IMG/VR virus record: IMGVR_UViG_3300030419_005281
Location: 1-24,343 of that record
Length of the DNA stretch: 24,343 nt
Origin: a virus
Strand: one strand, 5' to 3'
Part shown: one piece after another, positions 14,395 through 21,084 of the stretch
Layout of the letters: each line of letters starts with the position of its first letter
Position numbering within the stretch: position 1 is the stretch's first letter
Notes under the pieces: generated by a model
The model's database searches: none
What the model was told of the DNA's origin: nothing
Seen by the model: the letters and a program-made list of their open reading frames with translations, nothing else
Position numbers and translations under genes: made by a program

Positions 14395-15409
14395 CCTCTT
14401 CCTCCTCTATAAGTTGTGCTTCACTCAAACAACCCCTTGATACGGCTGTATGAGCATCTTCTACTAAAATAAATTCCTTAACATTGATAGGAAATTCATC
14501 TTGACTAAATTGTTCATTTACTACATCCATAAAACCTTTAACCAATGATGTTCCTCCACCAAATACAACTGGAATTGAATTAGGGAAGTTTGGTACACTT
14601 TCAGCATTATTAAACTGATGTGTTAAGTTTGTCAATAAGTAGTTGACTAATGCACCATAATAACTTCTGATAGCATTTATGATATTGTACTCATCACTTC
14701 CCTCACTATAAATATCACTTATTGCACTTTTTGTTAAATCTAAGTTATTTGAACTCTCTTTTATACTTATCACTTTTGCTTTAGTAACACCACAATCTGC
14801 CGCTACATTTTCATCAATCCAATCTCCACCTCTAGCAACAGAGAAGGAGAGTGCACTCATTCCTTGATACATCACACATATATTACACATTCCAGCACCC
14901 ATAGAGATAGCAATACCAGTCAAATCATTATCTACCAATCCTTCATAGGCGAGAGCTACACTCTCCTCTATAACTTTGACATTGTATCCATAATTTTCAA
15001 TGATCTGTTTTAATACATCTTCGTGATAAGAAACTTCTCTTACTTGATCTATTGGTTTTGCTGGTACACAATAAACACAAGTTTCTTTTCCTTTTGCTTT
15101 ACCTAACAATTCACCAATGATTGCATTTAAAACAGGTAAAGCATCTTTTTCTTTTGGATTTAATAATCCACTTGCCATTGGTCTTTTTAATTCTGTTGTA
15201 CTAAATATTTGTGCATAATTAAAAGCGTGTTGTCCAACAATGTGTACATTACCTGCTTTTTCCACAAATGGTATTCTCTGTCTTTTCAACATTCTTTTAA
15301 CTTGATTTGCATCTCCATCGACTGTTAGAAATACATTTCTTTGTTTTTTTATACTTTTATCTGTTGCTGCTATGTAGTAACTTGTACCACAATCTAAACC
15401 TTTAGCCAT
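14369..15409 (-). CDS. Actin/Hsp70-fold ATPase-like protein
   Basis: A 346-residue protein with the ordered motifs of the actin-MreB-ParM-Hsp70 superfamily. Phosphate-1 is GLDCGTS (4-10), connect-1 VIEESVALAYEGL (146-158), phosphate-2 AISMGAGMCNICV (167-179), a GGDWIDENVA segment (194-203) as in MreB/Hsp70, and the adenosine motif PVVFGGGTSLVKGF (280-293). The usual Asp of phosphate-2 (D-x-G-G-G-T) appears to be Ser169, so hydrolysis may be weak or altered. Length fits MreB or ParM rather than full Hsp70; there is no substrate-binding domain. It could form filaments that position DNA or capsids, or act as an assembly chaperone. The ATG follows AAGAGGTTAAT one base after the preceding stop. 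I am confident of the fold, not of the job. Confidence 0.82.
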   Translation of the reverse strand: MAKGLDCGTSYYIAATDKSIKKQRNVFLTVDGDANQVKRMLKRQRIPFVEKAGNVHIVGQHAFNYAQIFSTTELKRPMASGLLNPKEKDALPVLNAIIGELLGKAKGKETCVYCVPAKPIDQVREVSYHEDVLKQIIENYGYNVKVIEESVALAYEGLVDNDLTGIAISMGAGMCNICVMYQGMSALSFSVARGGDWIDENVAADCGVTKAKVISIKESSNNLDLTKSAISDIYSEGSDEYNIINAIRSYYGALVNYLLTNLTHQFNNAESVPNFPNSIPVVFGGGTSLVKGFMDVVNEQFSQDEFPINVKEFILVEDAHTAVSRGCLSEAQLIEEEEGETNKKSD

Positions 15410-15410
15410 A

Positions 15411-15761
15411 TTAACCTCTTAGTTTTTTTAATTTATCTTTTTGGGTTTTAACTTCACCCTTAATTTTTTCATCTAATTTAACACTAACTTCATCTGATTT
15501 TGTGTCAATTATAGTATTTTTCTTTACATCTACTTCAACAGGTCCAGTTGGTCCTACTTTTTTACCTTCTAACCTATCTTTAAGAACCTCAATCGGGTAA
15601 TCAAATCCTTTAGTTTCAGAAACATTAATTACAGGAGATGTTTTTTCAAACTTAATGTTTCTTTTAGCCCATAGTAGAATAACATATACACCTAATACTA
15701 TCTGCCATATAACTAAACTATACATTAAAAAATGTATTATATGATGAGTTAAATCACCCAT
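15411..15761 (-). CDS. Single-pass membrane protein with VKTxKDKLKxLR tail (116 aa)
   Basis: Residues ~8-33 form one strongly hydrophobic segment (IIHFLMYSLVIWQIVLGVYV) followed by LLWAKRN, suggesting an N-out, C-in anchor by the positive-inside rule. The remaining ~80 residues are hydrophilic. The end (residues ~75-115: VEVDVKK ... GEVKTQKDKLKKLRG) is the same tail seen on the soluble protein at 6976-7368. The ribosome-binding site and start (AGAGGTTAATATGG) are identical to those of the actin-like gene directly after it, one base downstream. It could anchor the actin-like protein or another tail-binding partner to the membrane. It is also a conceivable holin or spanin candidate, with no specific support. 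Confidence 0.75.
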   Translation of the reverse strand: MGDLTHHIIHFLMYSLVIWQIVLGVYVILLWAKRNIKFEKTSPVINVSETKGFDYPIEVLKDRLEGKKVGPTGPVEVDVKKNTIIDTKSDEVSVKLDEKIKGEVKTQKDKLKKLRG

Positions 15762-15769
15762 ATTAACCT

Positions 15770-16441
15770 CTATTTTTTAAATTTATTAACAAATTGTCCA
15801 AGAGAAACTCCACCACTTACAACATTAGGAACATCTTTTAAACTTCTTTTAACTTCTTTCATATCTTCACCATCTCTTGCAGCTAAATCTTCTTCGTCAC
15901 CACCACCTTCAGGTGCCTTATCACTATCTAAAGCTTCTTTTTTAACTGCTTTTGATATAGCTTGTCTTTTTTTATGAAGATACTCATCACTATCATCGGT
16001 ATCACCATCATTATCTATATCTTTATCTTCTCTATCGTCATAATCATTATCCAATTCATCTTCGTCTGGTTTATCCATAGCTTCATCTATTTCATAATAA
16101 CGATTAAGTACATGTCCGATATCTTCGTAAAGACCTGTTAATCTTTGATTAAGTGAATTAGCTTCTTTTGCAGTTTTTTCAAACTCCATAACATTACCTT
16201 TAAGAGCTTTCATATTTTTACTCACTGATACTTTATCAAACCAATCATCAGTTTCACTAAGTATATGATTATGAGCTGATTCAGCGATATGAGAAAGTTG
16301 TTTTGCTACTTCCATAATATTGGTATGATTATAAAGTTGTTTACCAACAATACCGAAATTTCTTACTCCCTCAACGACTTGTTTTTTATCTATCTGTTTA
16401 TCTTCAAAAACTTCAGATAGTAATTCCTTCATTTTTTTCAT
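15770..16441 (-). CDS. Helical protein with EF-hand-like calcium loop and capsid-targeting-like start (223 aa)
   Basis: Begins MKKMKELLSE, ten residues ending L-S-E, like the short capsid-targeting peptides elsewhere in this window. Residues 15-120 are helical (VAKQLSHIAESAHNHILSE, ANSLNQRLTGLYEDIGHVLN). Residues 141-152 (DIDNDGDTDDSD) fit an EF-hand or dockerin-type loop, with Asp at positions 1, 3, 5 and 12 and Gly at 6; a basic helix (YLHKKRQAISKAVKK) follows. The C terminus is acidic then hydrophobic (VPNVVSGGVSLGQFVNKFKK). I recall similar DxDxDGDxDxxD proteins in marine T4-like phages, without a function. The start ATG has AGGAG seven bases upstream. It is probably a head-associated protein. 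Confidence 0.75.
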   Translation of the reverse strand: MKKMKELLSEVFEDKQIDKKQVVEGVRNFGIVGKQLYNHTNIMEVAKQLSHIAESAHNHILSETDDWFDKVSVSKNMKALKGNVMEFEKTAKEANSLNQRLTGLYEDIGHVLNRYYEIDEAMDKPDEDELDNDYDDREDKDIDNDGDTDDSDEYLHKKRQAISKAVKKEALDSDKAPEGGGDEEDLAARDGEDMKEVKRSLKDVPNVVSGGVSLGQFVNKFKK

Positions 16442-16454
16442 TATCCATCTCCTG

Positions 16455-17147
16455 TCATTTAATTATATTTGGCATATTTTTTTGTAAAATTTTTGAATTC
16501 CTACCAGATACCGTACCAGGTCTAGCAGGTCTTACCTCATCAATACCAGGGTCATCTCCATAATTACTTCCTGGTGTATATCCTCCACCCATAAGTTGAT
16601 TACCACCTTGATGATTTGTTACCTTTCCATAAACATTAAAATTATTCCAAGTTTGTGTTTGATAGGTATTCTCTGGTGTATATCCTCCACCAGCAAGTTG
16701 ACTTCCCTGATGATTTGTTACTTTTCCATAAACATTAAATTGATTCCAAGTATTAGGTTGATTTGGTGTTGGAATTGGTGTTTTATTTTTACCTTCAGTA
16801 TTTGGTGAACTATAAGTACTGAAATTACTTCCACCCCGTACACTATTCATATTTCCAAAACCTGTCATTCCGTGTTGTCCTTGTTGAAAATTTGAAGCTT
16901 CATCAATACCAACATCGTCACCATAATTGTTTCCAGGAGTATATCCTCCACCTCCTCCTAAAGTACTGAATTGACTTCCACCTCCACCTACACCACCCAT
17001 TTTTTCAAAACCTGTCATTCCCCACTGACCTTGTTGAAATTCTACAACTTCATCAATTCCTGGATCATCACCATAGTTATTACCTGGTATATAACCACCA
17101 GCGGTTGGTCCAAATATACTTGGTCTATTTTCAATTCTTATACCCAC
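16455..17147 (-). CDS. Glycine-rich repeat protein (230 aa)
   Basis: Starts at GTG (17147) after AGGGG. Most of the protein is built from three interleaved repeats: GGYxPGNNYGDDxGIDE at residues 17-33, 67-83 and 187-204, with a shortened GGGYTPENTY at 153-162; FQQGQxGMTGF at 37-47 and 87-97; and TWNxFNVYGKVTNHQG at 133-148 and 166-181. It is rich in Gly, Asn, Gln and Tyr, lacks a hydrophobic core and ends basic (NSKILQKNMPNIIK). The DNA shows matching repeats. The GDDxGIDE segments could bind divalent metal or a partner. No family recognised; a flexible virion or scaffold-like protein is possible. Confidence 0.75.
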   Translation of the reverse strand: MGIRIENRPSIFGPTAGGYIPGNNYGDDPGIDEVVEFQQGQWGMTGFEKMGGVGGGGSQFSTLGGGGGYTPGNNYGDDVGIDEASNFQQGQHGMTGFGNMNSVRGGSNFSTYSSPNTEGKNKTPIPTPNQPNTWNQFNVYGKVTNHQGSQLAGGGYTPENTYQTQTWNNFNVYGKVTNHQGGNQLMGGGYTPGSNYGDDPGIDEVRPARPGTVSGRNSKILQKNMPNIIK

Positions 17148-17156
17148 AATTATCCC

Positions 17157-17450
17157 CTAAAAAAAAATTAATTTGATTATAATTCCTATCAATGTTGAAT
17201 AAGATATCCACATAGCGTGATTTATATTTTGTTTCCATCTTATTAAGGCTTTAAATTCATCAGTATCAATTTGATGTCTCCAATAGGTATTTTTATTTAC
17301 TCTAACTACTATCCCATCTTCTGGGTCTAACAAAATTTCTTTTATTTCTTTAATATTTTCATGCATTTCCAAAAGTTCACCATTTGGTAATCTTTTTTCA
17401 ATACAATCCAATCTATCTGCTAAATGTTTATTTGTGATACTATTTGCCAC
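17157..17450 (-). CDS. Small protein with helical stalk and C-terminal membrane anchor (97 aa)
   Basis: Starts at GTG (17450), sharing one base with the previous stop (TAGTG), after AAGGA. Residues 1-45 are helical and charged (NKHLADRLDCIEKRLPNG, MHENIKEIKEIL), followed by LDPEDGIVVRVNKNTYWRH. A C-terminal segment (~residues 77-97, HAMWISYSTLIGIIIKLIFF) is hydrophobic enough to span the membrane. The arrangement (N-terminal coiled coil, DPEDG turn, tail anchor) resembles small phage membrane proteins such as XhlA-type lysis accessory proteins, but that is a resemblance in layout only. It could help lysis or membrane attachment of assembly factors. Confidence 0.7.
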   Translation of the reverse strand: MANSITNKHLADRLDCIEKRLPNGELLEMHENIKEIKEILLDPEDGIVVRVNKNTYWRHQIDTDEFKALIRWKQNINHAMWISYSTLIGIIIKLIFF

Positions 17451-17884
17451 TATTTAGTCCTTCCAGGTTTTCCTTTTTTACCACCAAAATATTTTCTAAA
17501 TCTATCCATAATTTTATCTCTATTTAAAACAGACATTAAAAACTTTGTTTCAAATGGTTTAGCTCTTGCAATATTACCAGTTTGCATTCCCCTTACTAAA
17601 TCAAAATAATCAATTGTACCATTTTTAGCTTTTGACATCCAATCCTTTATTACTCTATATTGAGTTTTTCTTAAATCTTTTGCCCACATTCTTAAACCAT
17701 CATCAACTACTTTTTTTGCTTCTTTTGAAGAAAATCCTTGATAAAAATCTTTATTACCACTCTTTTCTCTTTTTTTATATTCTGAACTACTTGTACCAGG
17801 ATATGAAGGGGTAGAAAATGAACCAAGTTCATTAACAAGTTCCTCTTTAATAATTTCTTTTAATCTATCCTTACTTATTTTCAT
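17450..17884 (-). CDS. Basic protein with capsid-targeting-like N terminus (144 aa)
   Basis: Opens MKISKDRLKEIIKEELVNEL, with L-V-N-E as a possible protease site at residues 16-19. A Ser/Pro-rich linker (GSFSTPSYPGTSSSEYKK) follows, then a helical basic domain (GFSSKEAKKVVDDGLRMWAK, YRVIKDWMSKAKNGTIDYFD, FLMSVLNRDKIMDRFRKYF) and a GGKKGKPGRTK tail. No family recognised. It starts seven bases after the previous stop with no clear Shine-Dalgarno site, so translation probably depends on coupling to the gene before it. The leader plus linker plus basic domain fits a packaged internal head protein. Confidence 0.72.
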   Translation of the reverse strand: MKISKDRLKEIIKEELVNELGSFSTPSYPGTSSSEYKKREKSGNKDFYQGFSSKEAKKVVDDGLRMWAKDLRKTQYRVIKDWMSKAKNGTIDYFDLVRGMQTGNIARAKPFETKFLMSVLNRDKIMDRFRKYFGGKKGKPGRTK

Positions 17885-17890
17885 ATCATT

Positions 17891-18121
17891 TTAAGATGCT
17901 AAACGATGCATCTTAACTCCTCTTAACAGATTATATAATTCTTTTTTATCTAAAATAGCTTTACCTTTTCCTGTCATAATTACAATTTTATCACCTGTCC
18001 ACTGCATATCAGCTCTTGAAGATAATTTAAATCTCCCACCTTCATTAAGTTTTTCTTCTTTTACAAGTTTTTGAATTTCTTCTCTAATAATTTCTTTTAA
18101 TCTTTCCTTAGATATATTCAT
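17891..18121 (-). CDS. Small protein with capsid-targeting-like N terminus (76 aa)
   Basis: Opens MNISKERLKEIIREEIQKLV, then KEEKLNE-GG at residues 21-29, where K-L-N-E followed by Gly is a good L-x-E site. After removal, about 49 residues would remain: GGRFKLSSRADMQWTGDKIV, then a small beta-like region and LLRGVKMHRLAS. The start overlaps the previous stop as TAATG. No family is recognised. This is the clearest case in the window of a leader that makes up a third of the whole gene product. Confidence 0.7.
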   Translation of the reverse strand: MNISKERLKEIIREEIQKLVKEEKLNEGGRFKLSSRADMQWTGDKIVIMTGKGKAILDKKELYNLLRGVKMHRLAS

Positions 18122-18375
18122 TATTTTTCCCTTTTCATTTTTGTCTTAATTTTTTGAATATACATAATTAATTCTTGTGGAGATATTCCTAAAGCTTTGA
18201 TTACTTTGAATAAAACAGACATTTTTTTAATTTTATTTAAATCAGCTTCTTTTACGGCACCTACAAATTTTTTCATAAATCTTTTTACTTGTGCTGGAAC
18301 AACCACTTTTTCGAGATTTTGTTCTTCAATTGTTTGTCTAATAAGTTCTTTTAATTGTGATTTTGTAATTTTCAT
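18121..18375 (-). CDS. Small basic helical protein with capsid-targeting-like N terminus (84 aa)
   Basis: I use the ATG at 18375, with AGGAG upstream, rather than the TTG one codon earlier. It opens MKITKSQLKELIRQTIEEQN, then LE-KVV. The remainder is basic and helical (PAQVKRFMKKFVGAVKEADL, KMSVLFKVIKALGISPQELI) and ends in KTKMKREK. No family recognised. It is coupled to the next gene by TAATG overlap. Size, charge and leader all fit the phage's group of small candidate internal proteins. Confidence 0.7.
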   Translation of the reverse strand: MKITKSQLKELIRQTIEEQNLEKVVVPAQVKRFMKKFVGAVKEADLNKIKKMSVLFKVIKALGISPQELIMYIQKIKTKMKREK

Positions 18376-18384
18376 CAATATCTC

Positions 18385-20106
18385 CTATAATCTCACATTC
18401 ATTCCTGTATATTTTTTAAACATTGTACCAAGTTGGTCTGCATATACACCTTTTAATTTTTTAACTACTTTTCTACTTGTTCCTCTCATTCTAATAAATT
18501 CCACATCATATAAATCAGAAGATTTCAAAGTTATTATGACATGTGATATTGATTTTGAGTTTCTACCTATCTTAAATTGTAAACTATTTTTACTTGAACC
18601 AAAATTTTTAGCACCAGTCATAGCGATAAATCTATTACCACCTAATTGTTGTAGAATGGTTTTCGCTACTTGTGATTCTGTAAGTTTTCCTTCTTTTACA
18701 GATTCATTATACCCAAGAAGATTTGGAGTATTCTTCATAAGAAAAGTTTCAAAAGTTTTTAATTGTTTAAAATAGCTTTTTTCTTTTCCAAATGATGTCT
18801 TTGGAAATATTCTAATCATATCCTTTAAAGATTTTGCTACCTTTGTTACTTCACCCACAAAATATTCATCTTTAGGTGGTCTTCGTTTTTCTGTAAGTTT
18901 TCCTTCTTTTTTCAATCTACTCTTTTCAGCTCTTCCTCTATTCTTTGATTCTGCTTCAAATCCCACAATTTTTCCACCTTTATGAGATGCATCTTTACCA
19001 TCACCATTACCATAAGTTCCTTTTTGACGATTGTATTTGTTTAATTCTGCTCTATACTTTTTTGATTTAGTAGATGATTGAAATTTCTTGTATTCTGCTT
19101 TGTAATCTCTTTTTTTAGTTTCAGCCACAATTTTTTTAACTTTACTTAATGGTAATTCTTGCCAAGTTGATTCTGGATGGACATTTCTTCTACCAGCATC
19201 TTCCCAATGGTCTGTAACTTGAACAGATTTGTTATCACCACCTTGTAAATTATATCTTTTTCCTTTTTTATCATATACAACTACATCTTTACCTTGATTA
19301 ACAGCCTTCATCCATTTTCTTACATTTATTCTTTCTGTAAGTTTTCCTTCAACAAATTTAATTCTATGTTTTTTCAAATATTTTTTTAATATTTTTTCAT
19401 CACCAGGTTTAGTGTGTAATTTAATTCTATAAGGATCTATTGGATCAAATGTAGGAAGTTTTTTACCAGGATATTTTTTCATTATTATTTTAAGTTTTTT
19501 TTCATCAGCACTATTAATTGTTATTCCTTCTGTAACTGTAGCATCACCTATATTTACTTTTATATCATCAGTTCCTGTTAAAGTATATCCAAGAACTTCT
19601 GATTGTTTTCTTCGTTGTTTATCAAATGCTTTTCTATCTTCTTTCTTAAGAGCTCCTGCAAAACCTTCACTAACTCTTATCCTATTTGATATAAGAACAT
19701 CTAATGTTTTATTTAAAACTTTTTTACTTATATCCAACACAAAAGTATTTCTATCACCAACACCTATATCATAATCTTTTCCAGGTTTCAATCGTAATTT
19801 TTTTAAAATTTTATCAACTTTTAATTTATCCATAGTTGGTATTTTTAGTTGTCGTCTTAATTTACCTTCATCCATCATAATTTCACGAACCATTTTTTTA
19901 ATTAATTCTCTAACTCTTGTTTCTTTTTTAATTTTTTCTGGTTTTCCTTTATGTTTTGTAGAGGCAAAATCATGTGTATCTTTTTTACTCATACTTTTTG
20001 CCGCATCCTTAACATCTTTCGATACCTTAGATGGTGATAATTCACCCTTTTTCAAAGCATGAACCATTCCCATAAATCTTTGTTGTGATTTTGACTTGGA
20101 AGGCAT
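18385..20106 (-). CDS. Large modular protein: DUF3008-like start plus domains joined by EGKLTE linkers (573 aa)
   Basis: The start is the ATG at 20106 (MPSKSKSQQRFMGMVHALKK), overlapping the previous stop as TAATG after AAGGA; an upstream ATG at 20139 lies inside the previous gene. Residues 1-55 match the DUF3008 pattern (MPxKSKxQQRFMGMVHxxxKGE ... SMSKKDxHDFASTKHKG). A leader-like helix follows (RVRELIKKMVREIMMDEGK, 65-82), then two small alpha/beta domains (~85-147, ~193-253), a domain at ~262-325, a basic linker, a domain at ~412-465 and a C-terminal domain (478-573, ILQQLGGNRFIAMTGAKNFG) that I recall as a stand-alone phage protein of unknown function. EGKLTE occurs at 253-258, 401-406 and 472-477, with VSEG and VTEG at other joints. 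These L-x-E sites suggest that gp21 cuts this as a polyprotein. Strongly basic; probably packaged. Confidence 0.82.
   Translation of the reverse strand: MPSKSKSQQRFMGMVHALKKGELSPSKVSKDVKDAAKSMSKKDTHDFASTKHKGKPEKIKKETRVRELIKKMVREIMMDEGKLRRQLKIPTMDKLKVDKILKKLRLKPGKDYDIGVGDRNTFVLDISKKVLNKTLDVLISNRIRVSEGFAGALKKEDRKAFDKQRRKQSEVLGYTLTGTDDIKVNIGDATVTEGITINSADEKKLKIIMKKYPGKKLPTFDPIDPYRIKLHTKPGDEKILKKYLKKHRIKFVEGKLTERINVRKWMKAVNQGKDVVVYDKKGKRYNLQGGDNKSVQVTDHWEDAGRRNVHPESTWQELPLSKVKKIVAETKKRDYKAEYKKFQSSTKSKKYRAELNKYNRQKGTYGNGDGKDASHKGGKIVGFEAESKNRGRAEKSRLKKEGKLTEKRRPPKDEYFVGEVTKVAKSLKDMIRIFPKTSFGKEKSYFKQLKTFETFLMKNTPNLLGYNESVKEGKLTESQVAKTILQQLGGNRFIAMTGAKNFGSSKNSLQFKIGRNSKSISHVIITLKSSDLYDVEFIRMRGTSRKVVKKLKGVYADQLGTMFKKYTGMNVRL
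18676..19350 (-). repeat. Three identical 18-bp direct repeats encoding EGKLTE
   Basis: Plus-strand TTCTGTAAGTTTTCCTTC occurs exactly at 18676-18693, 18889-18906 and 19333-19350, all in the same frame. Each encodes the linker between modules of the 573-residue protein. A diverged relative lies near 19850-19875 (EGKLRR). Identity at silent positions suggests recent duplication or recombination. Confidence 0.85.
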
Positions 20107-20441
20107 TAGAGTAGTTTCCTTATCGATTGACGAAGCCATGCGTGGAAACCTAATACATTTTTTGAATATTTTCTATGTATATTCATCGCTTCTTTATTTA
20201 AACCTTTTTTCTTTAAAGCCAATTGAAAATCATTAACTGAATCCCAATAAGCTTTATATGTTTTTTCGAAATTTTTACGGAGTTTGTGATATTCTTGTGA
20301 AGCACCAACTTCTTTAATATTAAATTCTTCTTTTATATTTTTAAGAACCTCATTAACTTTAGATTTAGATTCTTTTTTGGTAACTTTTTTGGTAACTTTT
20401 TTTTTCTTACCATATCCCATTAATTTTTTATAATCACTCAT
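20106..20441 (-). CDS. Basic helical protein between gp21 and the modular protein (111 aa)
   Basis: Starts MSDYKKLMGYGKKKKVTKKV followed by TKKESKSKV, a very basic N-terminal arm with two tandem VTKK units. An L-x-x-I-K-E-E helix (VLKNIKEEFNIKEVG) leads to a helical domain (YHKLRKNFEKTYKAYWDSV, NDFQLALKKKGLNKEAMNI) and ends LRQSIRKLL. The ATG follows AGGGG, four bases after the protease stop. It is coupled to the next gene by TAATG. No family recognised. Position near gp21 corresponds loosely to the small prohead core genes 67 and 68 of T4, a positional comparison only. Confidence 0.75.
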   Translation of the reverse strand: MSDYKKLMGYGKKKKVTKKVTKKESKSKVNEVLKNIKEEFNIKEVGASQEYHKLRKNFEKTYKAYWDSVNDFQLALKKKGLNKEAMNIHRKYSKNVLGFHAWLRQSIRKLL

Positions 20442-20445
20442 TTTA

Positions 20446-21075
20446 TTATCCCCTAAATATATCGTTGATTATATCTTCAATTTTACAATCGTGACAACAC
20501 ACACCATCTCTTGTTCCAACACTTTCTTTTAATACACCTTCATTTGTTGGATGAAGAAATGCTCCGTGTGTAGATGGATTTGATACGAAATCAAATGCTA
20601 TTAATTCAAAATCTGGTTGAACTTTAACGATAGGTTGATGTCCATCACTTTCATCTAATTCTTCAACAGAACCTAAACCACGAGATGATATACCAAGTTT
20701 AATACCACTCTTAAATAGTTCTTTTAGAATGTTTCCCGCAGGTGTTCCAAGAACCTCTACAGTTCCAACTAAATCATCACCATCCCAATGCATTTCTAAT
20801 ACATTGTGGGATACATTGTTTAAATTTACAACAGAAGAATCAGGATGGTCTAATTCACCTAACGCTCTTCTTTCTTTAATTTGAATTTTAGAATACTTCG
20901 AAGCTTCCCTCATTAATGTATCTTTTGGATATATTCTACCATTTTGATTTTTAGCTTCTGCTCTTTGTAGAACACCTTTAACAACCAATCTACCATTATT
21001 ATCCGAAATAGATTCATTGATTTGTTCTCTTGTTACCTCAAATGGTATATAATCTACTAATAAATTCTTAGACAT
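20446..21075 (-). CDS. 21: Prohead core protease (gp21)
   Basis: A 209-residue protein, like T4 gp21 (212). It has the prohead protease signatures: LVVKGVLQRAEAKNQNGRIY (30-49), GELDHPDSS (74-82) with catalytic His77, and KLGISSRGLG (126-135) with the nucleophilic Ser130 or Ser131 by comparison with T4 Ser140, plus ELIAFDFVSNPSTHGAF (157-173). The enzyme sits in the prohead core, cuts after L/I-x-E, matures capsid and internal proteins and destroys the scaffold. An unusual cysteine cluster (GVCCHDCKIED, 191-201) ends the protein; I do not recall it from T4. The ATG follows AGGAG. It lies upstream of most genes whose products carry its predicted cleavage sites. Confidence 0.95.
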   Translation of the reverse strand: MSKNLLVDYIPFEVTREQINESISDNNGRLVVKGVLQRAEAKNQNGRIYPKDTLMREASKYSKIQIKERRALGELDHPDSSVVNLNNVSHNVLEMHWDGDDLVGTVEVLGTPAGNILKELFKSGIKLGISSRGLGSVEELDESDGHQPIVKVQPDFELIAFDFVSNPSTHGAFLHPTNEGVLKESVGTRDGVCCHDCKIEDIINDIFRG

Positions 21076-21084
21076 CGTTATCTC

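Noticed and set aside
14703-14716. Possible tenth promoter-like motif (CACTATAAATATC) inside the actin-like gene
   Set aside because: It shares the core but lies in coding sequence and differs in the flanking bases; one such match is expected by chance in AT-rich DNA.
18197-18775. Plus-strand open frame of 192 codons
   Set aside because: It is antisense to the ends of two well-supported minus-strand genes, and its product looks like AT-rich hydrophobic noise.
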